Assembly: GCA_013399875.1 (NCBI GenBank)
Contig: VXAZ01006779.1
Span: 434,001 to 498,000 of the forward strand
Direction: 5' to 3'
DNA length: 64,000 nt
Source: Gymnorhina tibicen
Lineage: Eukaryota; Chordata; Aves; Passeriformes; Artamidae
A program made the translations under genes and the position numbers. Shown in pieces: positions 51,546 through 63,285 of the stretch (its first letter is position 1; the number at the start of each line of letters is the position of its first letter). The notes below the pieces were generated by a model. The model did no database searches and was not told the origin of the DNA. It saw nothing but the letters and a program-made list of their open reading frames with translations.

Positions 51546-54500
51546 TTATAGCAAAAAATTTTACCATGTAAAATTTAATATGTGTTTATTTATTTCCTCC
51601 TGTAGGGTTTTAAATAAACTGCATGGGTTAATTTAAACTAGAATAGGATGCATCTAATTTAAATTTCCTCTTGGGAAAATTAGTTTTAAACATCCACATG
51701 CATTTTAAAGTCTAAATTTTATTTTAAAAATCAGATAATTAATTTTGGTCTAAAGAATTATGCAAAATAAAAGCTAGATTTCTTAAATGTATTATCAAAC
51801 AATATAAAGGCCTGTATACTTTTGTGCTCAGAATAGATAAAAATTATGCCTACTTATGATTAGTAAGTCCTTGTGAATATTTGTCAATAATTCATTTATT
51901 CATATTCCTGATGTTGTGTCTTTAAATATAAGTGGTATATTTTTTCAGCCCATAGAGTCAATCACAAAATTCCTGGTCAGATATCAGTCAGGAAAAAAAT
52001 GCCTAATGAATATCTAGGAATTCTGAGTTAAAGGCTGAATAAAGATGCTTGATCCGCTTCTGCAGAAAGCAGAATTACCTACACAAATAAATGTATATTT
52101 GTATTCAAGTTCTGTAGATTTCATGGAAAGTAGAAATTCTATGGTGGATGCAATCCAGGAAACACAGCAGATGCCCAAACTAACAGTGCTTTGCATTCTT
52201 CCTAGCAAGGAATAGTTCAGAGTTTTCTCTAAGATATTAGATGTGCTTTAATCTTTTGTTTGATTACAATGTTTCATGTTAATAAGAGCTTTTATATGGC
52301 AACAGGAATTATACCCTTCCCCCATGCCATTTTTTTGTGTCAGTGTTTATCACTTTAGCTTCTCAAGAAAGATTGGCCAAAAGATATTTGCCAGTGTCTA
52401 ACAACAGCTATGATAAAACAGGTATGAAAGAATTTGCTGATGTTTAAATATTTTGCATAATTACCATATCTCCAGCTGTTACAACAGTTTTCTCAAAGAG
52501 AAAATTTTATAGAGAAACATCACTGCATGACATGATTATATTGTTTCAGCTATAGCTTTTACAATGAGATAATAACTTTGAAACAAAAAAGCTGAAAATC
52601 AAAAAGGCTTTTCATTTTTCTTATCTCCAGTTGTTGAATGCACTTTATACATTTCAAGATTGAACATTTTAGAGTTGTGTTGGACATCCAAACTCTTCCT
52701 TTAAAATTTCATCTATTAGAGAGTGTTTCTAGCTTTCAATATTTCTGAGAAAGCCTAAGTAAAAATATAGAGATAATTGATGGAAACTACCCATTTTGGC
52801 AGAGACCATATATTCTGAAACAATTCAGAAGTCCTTCCAAAATTAGCTTTCTCTAGGAAGTTATGATTAAAACACAGTATTTCTTTTATTTCCAGCATTA
52901 TGACCCAATCATTTTAGCTGGCATCTCTGGAAAGAGAAATGAACTATGTATGGCATGTAATTACAGGAAACTGACAGAACTGTTTCTGAAAAGAGACCAT
53001 ATTTACCTGCTGAGAGATAAAAAAATTGTAAGAAGACAATGCACAAATGAATGATGGTGATAATAATAATCTCATTCCTGATCTTTGTGTAAGCCCAGTA
53101 AAAAATTAACAGTGAATGACAGAGTGCAGTGAGTCCAAGGTAAATACCCTACATCCATCATTAGGAAAAAACCTAGTTCTTATCTACTAAACTGTCTTTC
53201 TGACTTATTAACCTTATCGAAACATCCTTTTGAAAGACCTAGATTTTTTTTCTTTATTTACAATGCCTTTTCTACTATAATAATAATAATTTTAAAAAAA
53301 AAGTGAAGGAGGAAACAGCTTTCCAATATTTTCCACAATGCAACAATAATGGAAAATGCACTGGCAGTTTTAGGCAGTCTTAAAGCAAATAAAACAGGTT
53401 GCATTTTTAAAAGTGCAAGATTAAAAGTAGCTCTGATTGCCCTGGAATAAAGTATGTTTAGAATAGCCACATAGCAGTGGCCAATAACAAATGTCACATA
53501 GACAGAATCTCATTTTCAGTCATATTCTTAAATATTTAATTATGTCTCTCATGGAATTAGCATTTTCTGTGCTTTTTCTTCTGCTCCTTCCTGCAGTGTC
53601 TGCTGCTCATCCTTCTCAGGATTTCAGGCTACACAGACCTTTCATATGGGCAATTACAGGCATTTTTATGTTCACATTATTCCAGTTTTGCTTTCTGCCT
53701 GGTTTCATTTAGCTCTTTTCCACCACTTATGAACTCCATTGGAGCCTGAACATCTGTAACTTCCTTTCCCATAGATAGATTCAGCATCTTCCTTCTCAAT
53801 GAGTTCCATTTCTTTCTTTCGTTCCTCTTAGCCTTTTCTCCTAGCATGTGGAGAGGGCATTTGCATCCTTGCCTCTTTTCAGCTTTTTAACGTGGTATTA
53901 GATGTCCTGAAAATGCTTTTGGTTGAGCTTTTCTCATCTTCATTTTGGGGTTAAGCTGTGAAAAGTCTGTGTAGCTGTGTGGCATGTGGGAATTATAACA
54001 AGGGTATCCAAGGATGCCAGCTTAGTGGAACTGAATCCGAGGAGTTGCTAAAACACTGCAGTATTTTCAGGTTTGATTAGGCCCAGCAGTCCTTTGGTAT
54101 CACAGGCACTGCCTTGGGACAGCACAGGCAAAGTCATTTCAGGTTGTTTGCTGATCAGCAGCTGTGCAGTGGGACAGGGGCAGGGACAAGGGACAGCCAC
54201 TGGCAGAGTAGCGATCCATTCAGACAGGTAAGGCTGACAGAAGCTGCAAGTGCAACTCTCAGACAACATAAAATATAAGAAAAGGCTCTGGGGCTTTTTA
54301 TGATTAGCAAAACCTGAGACAAAATACCAAGCAAATTTCATGTGAAGTACAATATTATTTTTTTCTGATTTAACAGTTTGTTCTTGTCCTCTAAGTTACC
54401 TTCTAAGCTATCTTAGCTCTCGTGTAATAGGAGATAGATATACGTGGAGAAATTAATCTGCAGCCTTTACAGAGTAGAACAGTATTGTTTTCTGTGTTTC

Positions 54501-55354
54501 TATTTATTAACCTTGAAGAAGTTCTGGAGGCCAGGAAGTGCCATGTTTTGCTTTTTTAACAAACAGTAATTAAAACAGTAGAATACAACAAGTTTTTTTT
54601 ATATGGGTAATTTCTAAGGGGATTAACAAGTATTTGAGTGCCTAGGGGATAGGAAATTTTGTTTCCTACCAAATTCCAGGCTTTCTCTTTCTTACTTTCT
54701 AAACCTAACATTTCTTTCACTAATTTAAGTTGTCAGTTTTTCTAATTTTTCAAAGCTTCAGCAGTAAACGAATCCATTAGTGATGGAATTTTGGAAAATG
54801 CATATTGTGTCCAGGCTTCAGAAACTCCAAACAAGACTCAGTTAGATGAATTTTAGCTAGAGGTGGAGGTACAAGAAAGGGTTAAGACAGGAGACAAAAT
54901 GAAGAGCTATAGGGTGAGGGGGAGAGAAAATGACAGTCTGCAATGGGAAAAGATGCAAAACTTTTATAATCATCGGAGACTTCTGGGAAAGGTTTTCACT
55001 GTTGGTATCTCATGAAAGAGAGTCATGGACAGTATTCTCTTCTCTCTGAAAATTAAGATTCTTGCTAAGGCCTGTGAGGGAAGTGAACATAATGCACAGG
55101 ATGGCTGTCCCCTGTCCTCTCTCCCACTATCTCCTTTTACAAATTAGCTTAGTACCCCTTATGTTTTGATTACAATGTTTTCTTTTCTGTTCCTTGTCTC
55201 CCCTTATGTTTTCCTCACTTATTTTGATTTACCTCTACTGACTCTGGATCTTTTTATCTTTTCTACTAACATTCTCCTGAATATCCTTTTTTAATATATT
55301 TTATATTACAGTTTAATTTAGCCATGTAATCAGTTTGTAGTAAAAAACTTTTGT

Positions 55355-55412
55355 TCTGGGGGGTTTTCTTGGTGGAGTTTTTTGGGTTTTTTTTTTCTCC
55401 TTTCCTTTCCCA
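55355..55412. repeat. G/T-rich then T/C-rich low-complexity tract
   Basis: GGGGGG is followed by T-rich sequence with GGG and then by a polypyrimidine run (TTTTTTTTTTCTCCTTTCCTTTCCC). No repeat unit is pure. Confidence 0.65.
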
Positions 55413-56860
55413 GAAGTTGAAATTGAATATGATTTTGATGCAGGTCTTCTAAACAACCAAATTTGTTCTGAGCCAAATAAAGTACTTTCCAAAATCAGCC
55501 AGCAGATCATTTCTCAGCCTGTCATTACATTCACATCTGCTGCTGCTGCTGACAGAATCTTCTGCATTGAAAATGCGTGCTGGAAATGAGCGCTGCGTAC
55601 AAACGGCAGGACACAAAGAAATATAATGAATGTAAACGAACAATAAAACCCACTTTCAAATGCCATTTATGGGCTCAATCTTGCAAGCTGCTTGGAGGTT
55701 TCAGAGAATATAAAGGGCAATCTATATCTCTGAGGAAGTGGTCAGGCTCTTATTAGACCAAGATCTGTAAAATCGTGACCCTCCCTTCAAAAGTAACTGT
55801 AATAAAAAAATCTTCCTATTGCCACATTGGACAGAAAGGAGGAAAAGCATGCAGGCTTATTGTGATTTGAAAATACAGCCTATCCTACCAAAATTCAGTA
55901 ATTCATTGGAAAGGTCAGCCACCTACTGTTGACATTTTAAATGTTGTTTTTAATTTCTAAAATATTAAGAAGTGGATTTTTGACTCTCAAATTGATTTTT
56001 GAACAAAATATAAATCAGTGGACACTGCTGTCACTAAAACCAAAGCTCTGTAACAAATTTGAATTCTATCAGAAGTCCAAAATTGTATCTAATAATGTGC
56101 CGGCATTTCTTGTCATTAAAGCAGAGTGGTACCATTATTGTACTATTCCCTTCCAGAAGGAGAGTGGGTCACTATTCTAGATTACTTTTTCTCTTCTCTT
56201 CTGCAAGGCTGACATAACTCTGCTCATCTGCTTCTCATGCTGTATTTTTTTATCTGTTACATTCTTTACTGTGATGTCAAACCACGAATACAGCTTGTTT
56301 GTATGTTTTCTGTCATAGCACTAGCTGGTTCATAAATCATGATAATAACAGGTGTTTCAATATTTAATTCTGCACTGGTGTTTCTGTCATAAGTCTCTGC
56401 ATGTCTGTGTTTAGTATTGCCAAAATTTAACTCTGAGGATAATATAGTCCATGTTTGCTGTCTGCTTCAGGCTCACTTTTTGTGAAACAAGGTTTAAGAC
56501 AGAAATTTTACTAATATGTTTAAAAAAAGAGTATTATTTACCCCACAAATTCCATTGTTTTGTGGTGCTGGCAACTGATTTTTGAATGAGGCCAAACTGC
56601 AATGTTTCCCAATATAAAGGTCTATCAAGACCACCATCTTTTTGTCCTACCTATCTCCGAAAAATAAGACTTTTAATATCCTTACCTTATCAATTCCATT
56701 ATAATAAAATATTTTTTCTGAAATCATTTGCTAAATGGATTGCAGGTGGCAGTTGTGTCCCAATACAGTAGTGCTGATATTATTTCAATTGATTATCATC
56801 TCAATTTTTCAGATGTCAGACTTCTAGAAATAATTTCTTGAAGAGATCTCTAATGCACAT

Positions 56861-56911
56861 CCCCTTGCTCCCTCCTTCTTCCCTCTCCCTCCCCTCCCCT
56901 CCCCTCCCCCC
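56861..56911 (-). repeat. Polypyrimidine tract with (CCCCT)n, G4-forming on minus strand
   Basis: The segment 56881-56911 contains consecutive CCC/CCCC runs separated by single T. The minus strand therefore carries six G runs of three or more with mostly one-base A spacers. This fits the G-quadruplex consensus (four G3+ runs with loops of 1-7). Confidence 0.9.
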
Positions 56912-59426
56912 TAATTCCTACTTAGCCTGACTGAAGTATAATTAATTCAGCAACAAAGTTTGGGCCCTTTTTTAATAAAACTATGAAAGTGTCTGCTCAA
57001 TAACTATGTGATGCTTTTAAGGGAAGTTCTCAGGATCAGAAGATCTCTACCTGTATTGTAAGCAATTATTTATATGAGAGTAAAAGGTCTGTCAGGTTTA
57101 AGTTATTGTCTGGCTGACAAAACTTCCCATGCTACCATATAGTATTAATTCAAATGATAGAGTTCTGTATAGGCTACCTAAAAAGTCTGTCAGGTGGAAG
57201 ATGAGTGCCAGGAGAACCATATGTTGAACCATGGAAATACGTGGAGGAGTGATACTGGACAAAAAGTGTTTTTCTATGAAGAGTGCTCTGCCTTGTGCCA
57301 AAAGCAAAGCTCCATCCTTGGCTCTCTTCCTGAGCTACCAGGTAACACCAGACAAGAAGGAGTAATCCATACACAAAGGGAAAAGGCTACAGAAGCAATC
57401 TTTACACTAATATTTTTGTATTTCTGTACTTGAGTTGTATTGTTTTCATTCCTTTAATATATCATAAAGCCTATTTGGATGACTTGAAGGACTTGTTTTC
57501 CATTTTTATTAACAATAGAAGGACTCATTTAGGAGTGGTGATACTTTGTTATCAAATTATAAGTTAAACAACGTGACTGAGTGGTCTATATCTTCTATCC
57601 TGCCCTTCTTTGTTACTGAAGATTTAGAGGTTCATTTAAAAGAAAAGCCAGCAGGAGTCACACTGAGTTTATGGGCTTTACATTACAGCAAGCAAATGTA
57701 AAAAGAACAAAACAGAAATAAGCTTTGGAAAATAAATAAAGTCTCTCCAGAGGCAGTGATGGTATCTCTAATTAGTAATACTGGTGATGGCACTTATTTT
57801 TAGGGAAGGGCACATGCTGCTTGTATCCCTATTGAGCATAATAAAAGAGAAGGAACCTAGGATTTTACTAGTAACTAACTGTAGCTCAGAATTATTTATG
57901 AAGACTGGCCATTTGATGACTGGAGGAATATCAATAGGAGGAAAAGATATCAGGGTATAGCTGCTAGGGAATATCCTTCTCTTAGACCACTTTATAAAGA
58001 ACTGTGCATGAAGAATGTGTGCAAGCAACAGAAGAATGCACTCAAAAGATCCCAACAGTAAAAGGTTAGGCAGCTATTTTAAATCACTACTCTATACTTT
58101 CTCCTTCGTGCCTAAGAATTGCCAGAGATTTCCAATGCAAATTTGCCTTTCCTTAAAAGATAGTTTTACTGTGCTTATGCACAAGATGGCTGAACTCAGG
58201 CTGCACAGAGCATCTCAGTTCCAGGATTCCCTGCTTTATCTATACCAAATTTAAAAACCTTTGAAGTCCCAGTATGTTGTTGTACATTAGTTCATATACG
58301 GAAAACAAACAAGCTTTCCTTCCTGCTTTCATCAGTCTAGGCTGTTACACAGACTGACCTCTGAATAGGTTACTTATCACTTAGCCAAGAGGGAATTTAG
58401 CTAATAGTTTTTGTAGTTTAGGGTAACAGACTCACAGACTTTATGGATTTCTGCAAGAACATATATACTGTTAATTATAGATGCTGTTTCTTGCCCTTTC
58501 CCCTGACTCTTATCTAATCTTTGCTACCCTAACCTTTAACTCCTGTTTCTTCACCTTTTCTGTACTGTAGCATTTAAATTTCTTGCTAGGGTATAGTATC
58601 CACATTTGGTTCCCTAGTGCCTGCATCACAACACGGAGAGTTCTGGGGAAAAATACACAGTGTAACAGGCTAGCATCTGGTTATTGTCTATATTTATTTA
58701 TCAGATGGACTTAAAAGTAAACAGTACCTGGAAAGTTTTTCTTTGTAGCTTCACAGGCAGACAGGAGGTACTACTGCTGAAATACAGTAAAACTGTCTTT
58801 TAGTATTAGTTTTTTGGTATTCACACTTATAAACTCTGTATTGTTAAATATTGCCCAGTTGTATAATGAAAGAGATTTTCCCCAGAAAGCTTATTGTATA
58901 TGATGTGACTTACTCAGATTTTTCAGACCTTAGATCTTTGAGGATAATGAAGGACAACATTCCAAGTCTAGGATATCTAAATAAGGTTCTCAATGCTTTC
59001 ACTTTGAACCTACAATTTTACAAATAGATGACCTGTAACATTGTGCTGTCTTCCCATTCTGAGGCATGAATTTTATTCATCTTTTTAAATGCTTAGCTTC
59101 CTGCTAAAGCCATACTCTTGCCTGGCTCATTACCAGCAGACATAGCCTTTAATTTCTAAAACCAAAAATCAGAAGTGATTCTGATCCTGTACAAGGAATG
59201 ACAAAAGGTAATAAACCACCATACCATATAGGCTTGAAACTGCTTACCTGTAGCCTCTATGTCTTTACTGCTTTTCTTGTCACGTATTTTTTAAATAAAA
59301 CTACCTTTCTTCATGCTTGTATTTACAACCTCAATTCTCACTTCAAGTATTTTCTGTTCCTGCTGCCATCTATTCTAACAAAAACATTTTCACGTAATTC
59401 CAAGGATAGCAATGTGGTACTAATCT

Positions 59427-59520
59427 TTTTCAGGAAAGGAAATGCTTTACAGACTGAAGTGGGATGCACATCAATCTGTGCATCCCACTTCAGTCTGTAA
59501 AACATTTCCTTTTCTGAAAA
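59427..59520. repeat. Near-perfect inverted repeat, 44-bp arms, 6-nt loop
   Basis: The left arm is 59427-59470, the loop TCAATC is 59471-59476 and the right arm is 59477-59520. The arms are reverse complements except at two positions: left-arm G at 59434 and left-arm C at 59445 each face a base one transition away. As plus-strand RNA these give one G-U wobble and one C-A mismatch in a 44-bp stem. No flanking target site duplication is evident and the arms match no repeat that I know. It could be a small non-autonomous palindromic element, a hairpin RNA source, a local template-switch duplication, or a sequencing/assembly fold-back artefact. Confidence 0.92.
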
Positions 59521-59654
59521 CACACTGATTCAAAATATATTCCAATATCCAGAAGATTTACATCAACTAAAATTCTTTGTTCTTCGCCAGCTAATGTTGC
59601 CTTCTAAACTTCTAGAAGTCTTTTAATAAGACACAATCAAAGCAAATTGTAATA

Positions 59655-61028
59655 TTTTTAAGAAGGGGAGAAAGAAAGACCTGGGGATCTACAGGACGGT
59701 CAGTCTCACCTCTGTGCCTGGTGAGATCATTGATCAGATGCTCCTGGTGGAAACTGTGCTAAAGCACATGACTTCACTAAGGCCAAACCACGCCTGAAAA
59801 TTTGGTGGCTTTCTACAACAGGTTTAGGGTATTGGTGAATGAGGGAAGAACAACTGACATCATCTACCTGGACTTCTACAAAACATTTGATACTGTCCCA
59901 CACGACATCCTTGTCTTTAAAATGGAGAGACACAGAGTTAATGGGCAGACCAGTCAGTGGATAAGGAGTTGGCTGGATGGTCTCACACTCAAAATGTTGT
60001 GTTCAATGGCTCAGTGTCCAAGGGAAGACCAGTGATAAACGATATCCTCCGGAGTCCCTATTGGGACCAATATTATTTAATATCTTTTTTGGGGATACGG
60101 ACAGCAGGATTGAGTTCACTCTCAGCAAGTTTGTGGATGACATCGAGCTATGTGGTGTGGTAGACATGCTGGAGGGAAGAGATTCTTGACAGGCAGGGGG
60201 ATCTTGAAAGGCTTGAGAGGTGGGCCTGTGAGAACCTCACGAAGGTAAACAAGGTTGAATGCAAGATCCTGCAGCTGTATCATGGCAATCCCAAATATGG
60301 ATACAGGCTGGGCAGCAAGTGGATTGAGAGTGGCACCACAGAGAGGATGTGGGGGTTATTGGTAAATGAAAAGCTCGACATGAGCCTCAACGTGTGCTTC
60401 CAGCCCAGAGAGTATCCTGGGCTGCTTCAAAAGCAGCATGACCAGCAGGGTGAGGGAGGGGATTCTCCCCCTCCGCTCTTGAGTCTACTCTCAAAAGACT
60501 CCACCTGGAGTGCTGCATCCAGCTCTGGGGTCCCCAACATAAAACGGACACGGACCTGTTAGAGTCCATGGGAAGGCCACAATGATGATCAGATGGATGG
60601 AGCACTCCTCCTATGAAGACAGGCTGAGAGATGAGAGAGTTGGGGTTGGGCAGCACAGAGAAGGTAAGGCTTCAGGGAGACCTTCTAGCATCCTTCCACT
60701 ACCTAAAGGGGCTTACAAGAAAGCTGGAGAAGGGTTTTTGACAAGGGCATGGAGTGATAGGGCAAGGGGTGATGGCTTTAAACTGAAAGAGGGTCAGTTT
60801 AGATTAGATGTTTTGAAGAAGTTCTTCACTGTGAGGGTGGTGAGGCACTGACAGAGGCTGCCTAGAGAAGCTGTGGATGCCCCATCCCTGTAAGTGCTCA
60901 AGGCCAGGTTGAACAGAGCTTTGAGCAACCTGGACAGTGGAAGGGTACTTACCCACTGCAGGAGGCCTGGAACAAATGATCTTTAAGGTTCCTTCCAACC
61001 CAAACCATCCTAAGGTTGTATGGTTCAT
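59655..61028 (+). mobile_element. CR1 LINE, 3' half including decayed reverse transcriptase
   Basis: A plus-strand CR1 of about 1.37 kb. The reverse transcriptase motif A is well preserved at 59865-59912 (YLDFYKTFDTVPHDIL) and the catalytic FVDD box lies at 60130-60141. ORF2 is interrupted by stops and frameshifts. A small deletion near 59785 removes the segment between 'CTAAAGCACATG' and 'GGCTTCACTAAGG'. The 3' UTR follows and ends with 'GATCTTTAAGGTTCCTTCCA', ACCCAAACCATCC and a short tail to about 61028. Subfamily differs from the 41 kb copy (YLDLCKAFDTV-type versus LDFSKAFDTV-type). It is dead, but among the better preserved copies in the window. Confidence 0.94.
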
Positions 61029-61418
61029 TGTTTAGCTGATTTGTTAACAAGTAGATACCTCCTACAGATTGAAATTCAGTTTGGAAGAATAGTTATGTGT
61101 GTTACACTTCTTAACAATTGATAGTCTGAAATACTGAATAATAAATAACAAAGCCCTTTAAAAATATATACATTGAAAAATAAATGAATCATCTTTGCAT
61201 TTTGCTTGATTGTTCTTTCCTATTGCTGTTAAGAAGCAGATGGTTATCCTGACGGTATAGCAGTGGGTTCTGGGTAGTTTTTCCAGCTGGAGGTAGACCA
61301 GTGTATTTCACCTAGGGTTACAGCCAATAGCCCTGTGCTGATGTGCATGCGTATTGAATATGCGTGCATATGCACATCTTAAGTTAGCTTAATTTAGCCT
61401 AATTTAGTTCGATGTTCA
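61029..61418. other. Spacer between two convergent CR1 tails
   Basis: About 390 bp of AT-rich DNA. It contains an imperfect palindromic stretch of alternating purine-pyrimidine bases at 61340-61378 and a small TTAATTTAG/CTAATTTAG repeat at about 61388-61410. No gene was found. Confidence 0.6.
61340..61378. repeat. Alternating purine-pyrimidine imperfect palindrome
   Basis: The outer 9-bp arms GATGTGCAT and ATGCACATC are exact complements. Positions 61341-61354 (14 nt) and 61358-61377 (20 nt) alternate strictly between purine and pyrimidine, with several GC and GT/CA steps. Confidence 0.85.
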
Positions 61419-62538
61419 CAGAACCATAGAATCCTTTAGGTTGGAAAAGACCTCTGAGATCATTGAGACCAACCTTTGACCAAGCACCACCACGTCAACT
61501 AAACCACAGCACTAAGTGCTACACCCAGTCATTTCTTGAACACTTACAGGGCTGGTGACTCCACAGCCTCTCAGGGCAGCTTGTTCCAATGCTGGACAAC
61601 CCTTTATGTCAAGAAATTCTTCCTGATCCCCCTGGCACAGCTTGAAGTTATGCCCTCTCATCCTATCACTAGTAGCCTGGGAAAAGAGACTGACTCCCAT
61701 CTCGCTACAACCTCCTGTCAGGTAACTGTGATAAGGTCACGCCTGAGCCTCCTCTTCTCCAGGCTAAACAACTCCAGCTCCCTCAGCTGTTCCTCACAGG
61801 AGTTAGTCTCCAGACTCTTCACGAGCTCTGTTGCCCTTCTCTGGACACGGTCCAGCATCTCAATGTCTGTCTTGTTGTGAGGGACCCAGAACTGGACACG
61901 GGACTTGAGGTGTGGCCTCAGCTGTGCTGAGTACATGGGGACAATAAGGCTCTGGTGCTGCTGGCCACACTACTACTGATATAGGTCAGGATGCCTTTGG
62001 CCTGCTTGGCCACCTGGGCACAGCTGGCTCATGTTCAGCCAGCTGTCGACCAGCACCACCAGGTCCTTCTCCACTGGGCACATTTCCAGTCACTCTTCCA
62101 CCAGCCTATAGCACTGCCTGGGGTTGTTGTGACTCAAGTGACGGATCTGCCACTTTGCCTTATCAAGCCTCATACCTTTGGCCTCATCCTATCCATCCAG
62201 CCTGTCAATCCATCCTATCAATCCAGCTCTTTGTAGAGCCTTCCTACACTCCAGCCGATCAACCCTCCCACCCAGTTTAGTATTGTCTGCAAACTTGGTG
62301 AGGGTGCACTCAATCCCCTCATCCAGATGATCAGTAAAGATATTAAACAGCCCTGCAGAACCCCAACAGTAACTGGACACCAAGTGAATGCAGCACCATT
62401 CACCACCACTATCTGGGCCTGGCCATAGAGCTGTCTTTTAACACAGTGAAGAGAGAACCTGTCCAAGCCATGAGCTGACAGCTTTTCCAGGAGAATGCCA
62501 TGGAAGACATTATCCAAGGGTTTGCTGCAGTCCAGGTA
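61419..62538 (-). mobile_element. CR1 LINE, 3' part including reverse transcriptase
   Basis: A minus-strand CR1 of about 1.1 kb. Its 3' tail is at 61419-61445 (complement of 'CCAACCTAAAGGATTCTATG'), followed upstream by the 3' UTR and ORF2. The RT box reads FADN at 62282-62293, with the second catalytic Asp replaced by Asn. [13 protein letters not shown] motif lies upstream (in the minus-strand frame 62218-62517). A small internal duplication (CCTATCCATCCAGCCTGTC / CCTATCAATCCAGC) lies near 62188-62226. The 5' end is truncated at about 62538. The catalytic change and stops make it inactive. Confidence 0.95.
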
Positions 62539-63059
62539 CTGTTGTTATGTTTACGTGAATTTCATTTTGGTTTGATATGGTTTGGTTTGCTTTGATCAGG
62601 GGCTAGCTTTCATTAAAAGAGGAGGAAGCATATAGGCAATATTCGATTAATAACTGTCTTGAAAGATATTAAGATTAAGCAGACAATGGAAAGAGGGACT
62701 GATTAGAAAGGGAAAAGGAAATTAAGTCCGTTTTAGAGCTCAGTAATGAATAAAGTAAGAAGTGCCAAAAGTCAGGTTTGCAGAGGAATTAAAATGGGAA
62801 GCACAATTTCTCCAAATGTATGCATAAAATAAGATTAAAAAGGAATAAAATAGTGGGACTGCTACATAGTGGGGATTAGGCAGAAGTTAAAGAAAATCCT
62901 TGTGTGCCTTGATTTTCAGGAAAGATAATAACGGAGAGCACAGAACCAAACTAAAATGGCCCATAAGGCAGAGAGAACAAAGGCAAAATGAAGACATAAG
63001 ACAAAATCAAAAACAGACAAATAATTTCAAGGCGGCTGGATCATAAAAAATTAACTCTG
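62539..63059. other. Purine-rich unique DNA, no gene seen
   Basis: The plus strand is unusually rich in A and G from about 62620 to 63060, with many GGAAA and AAAATAAG words and no long frame. No repeat family is recognised. Confidence 0.55.
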
Positions 63060-63285
63060 GAAAAGGTTTGTCCTGCTTGGAGAATAAAGGGCTTCAGGGG
63101 AGCCTAAAAGCAGCCTCCTTGTACTTGTGTGGGTTTACTGAGAAGACAGAGGTGGGCTCTTTATGGAAGTACACAGCCAGAGGAGAAGATTAACCCAGTC
63201 TGACTTCAGAGCTGACCGTGCTTTGAGCAGAAGGTGGAACTAGGGACCTCTTAGGGGTCCCTTCCAGCCTGAATGAATCGACAAA
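63060..63285 (+). mobile_element. Old CR1 LINE, 3' end fragment
   Basis: It begins with a diverged 'GGAGAA-AAAGGGCTTCAGGGGA' block (C-terminal end of ORF2), passes 'GCAGCCTCCTTGTACTTGT' and 'GAGCTGACCGTGCTTTGAGC', and ends 'GGGGTCCCTTCCAGCCTGAA'. The terminal ATTCTGTG repeats are decayed. This makes three CR1 fragments within 3.7 kb. Confidence 0.78.

Larger units (their letters stand above)
50265..59426. other. Unique AT-rich noncoding DNA, no gene seen
   Basis: No transposon or gene is recognised. T/G-rich low-complexity patches lie at 50494-50577, 51496-51545 and 55355-55412, and a C-rich tract (G-rich on the minus strand) at 56861-56911. A block at about 55500-55730 with several retained CpG sites looks like a possible conserved noncoding element. 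A GC-richer patch at 54000-54260 is unassigned. Confidence 0.55.
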
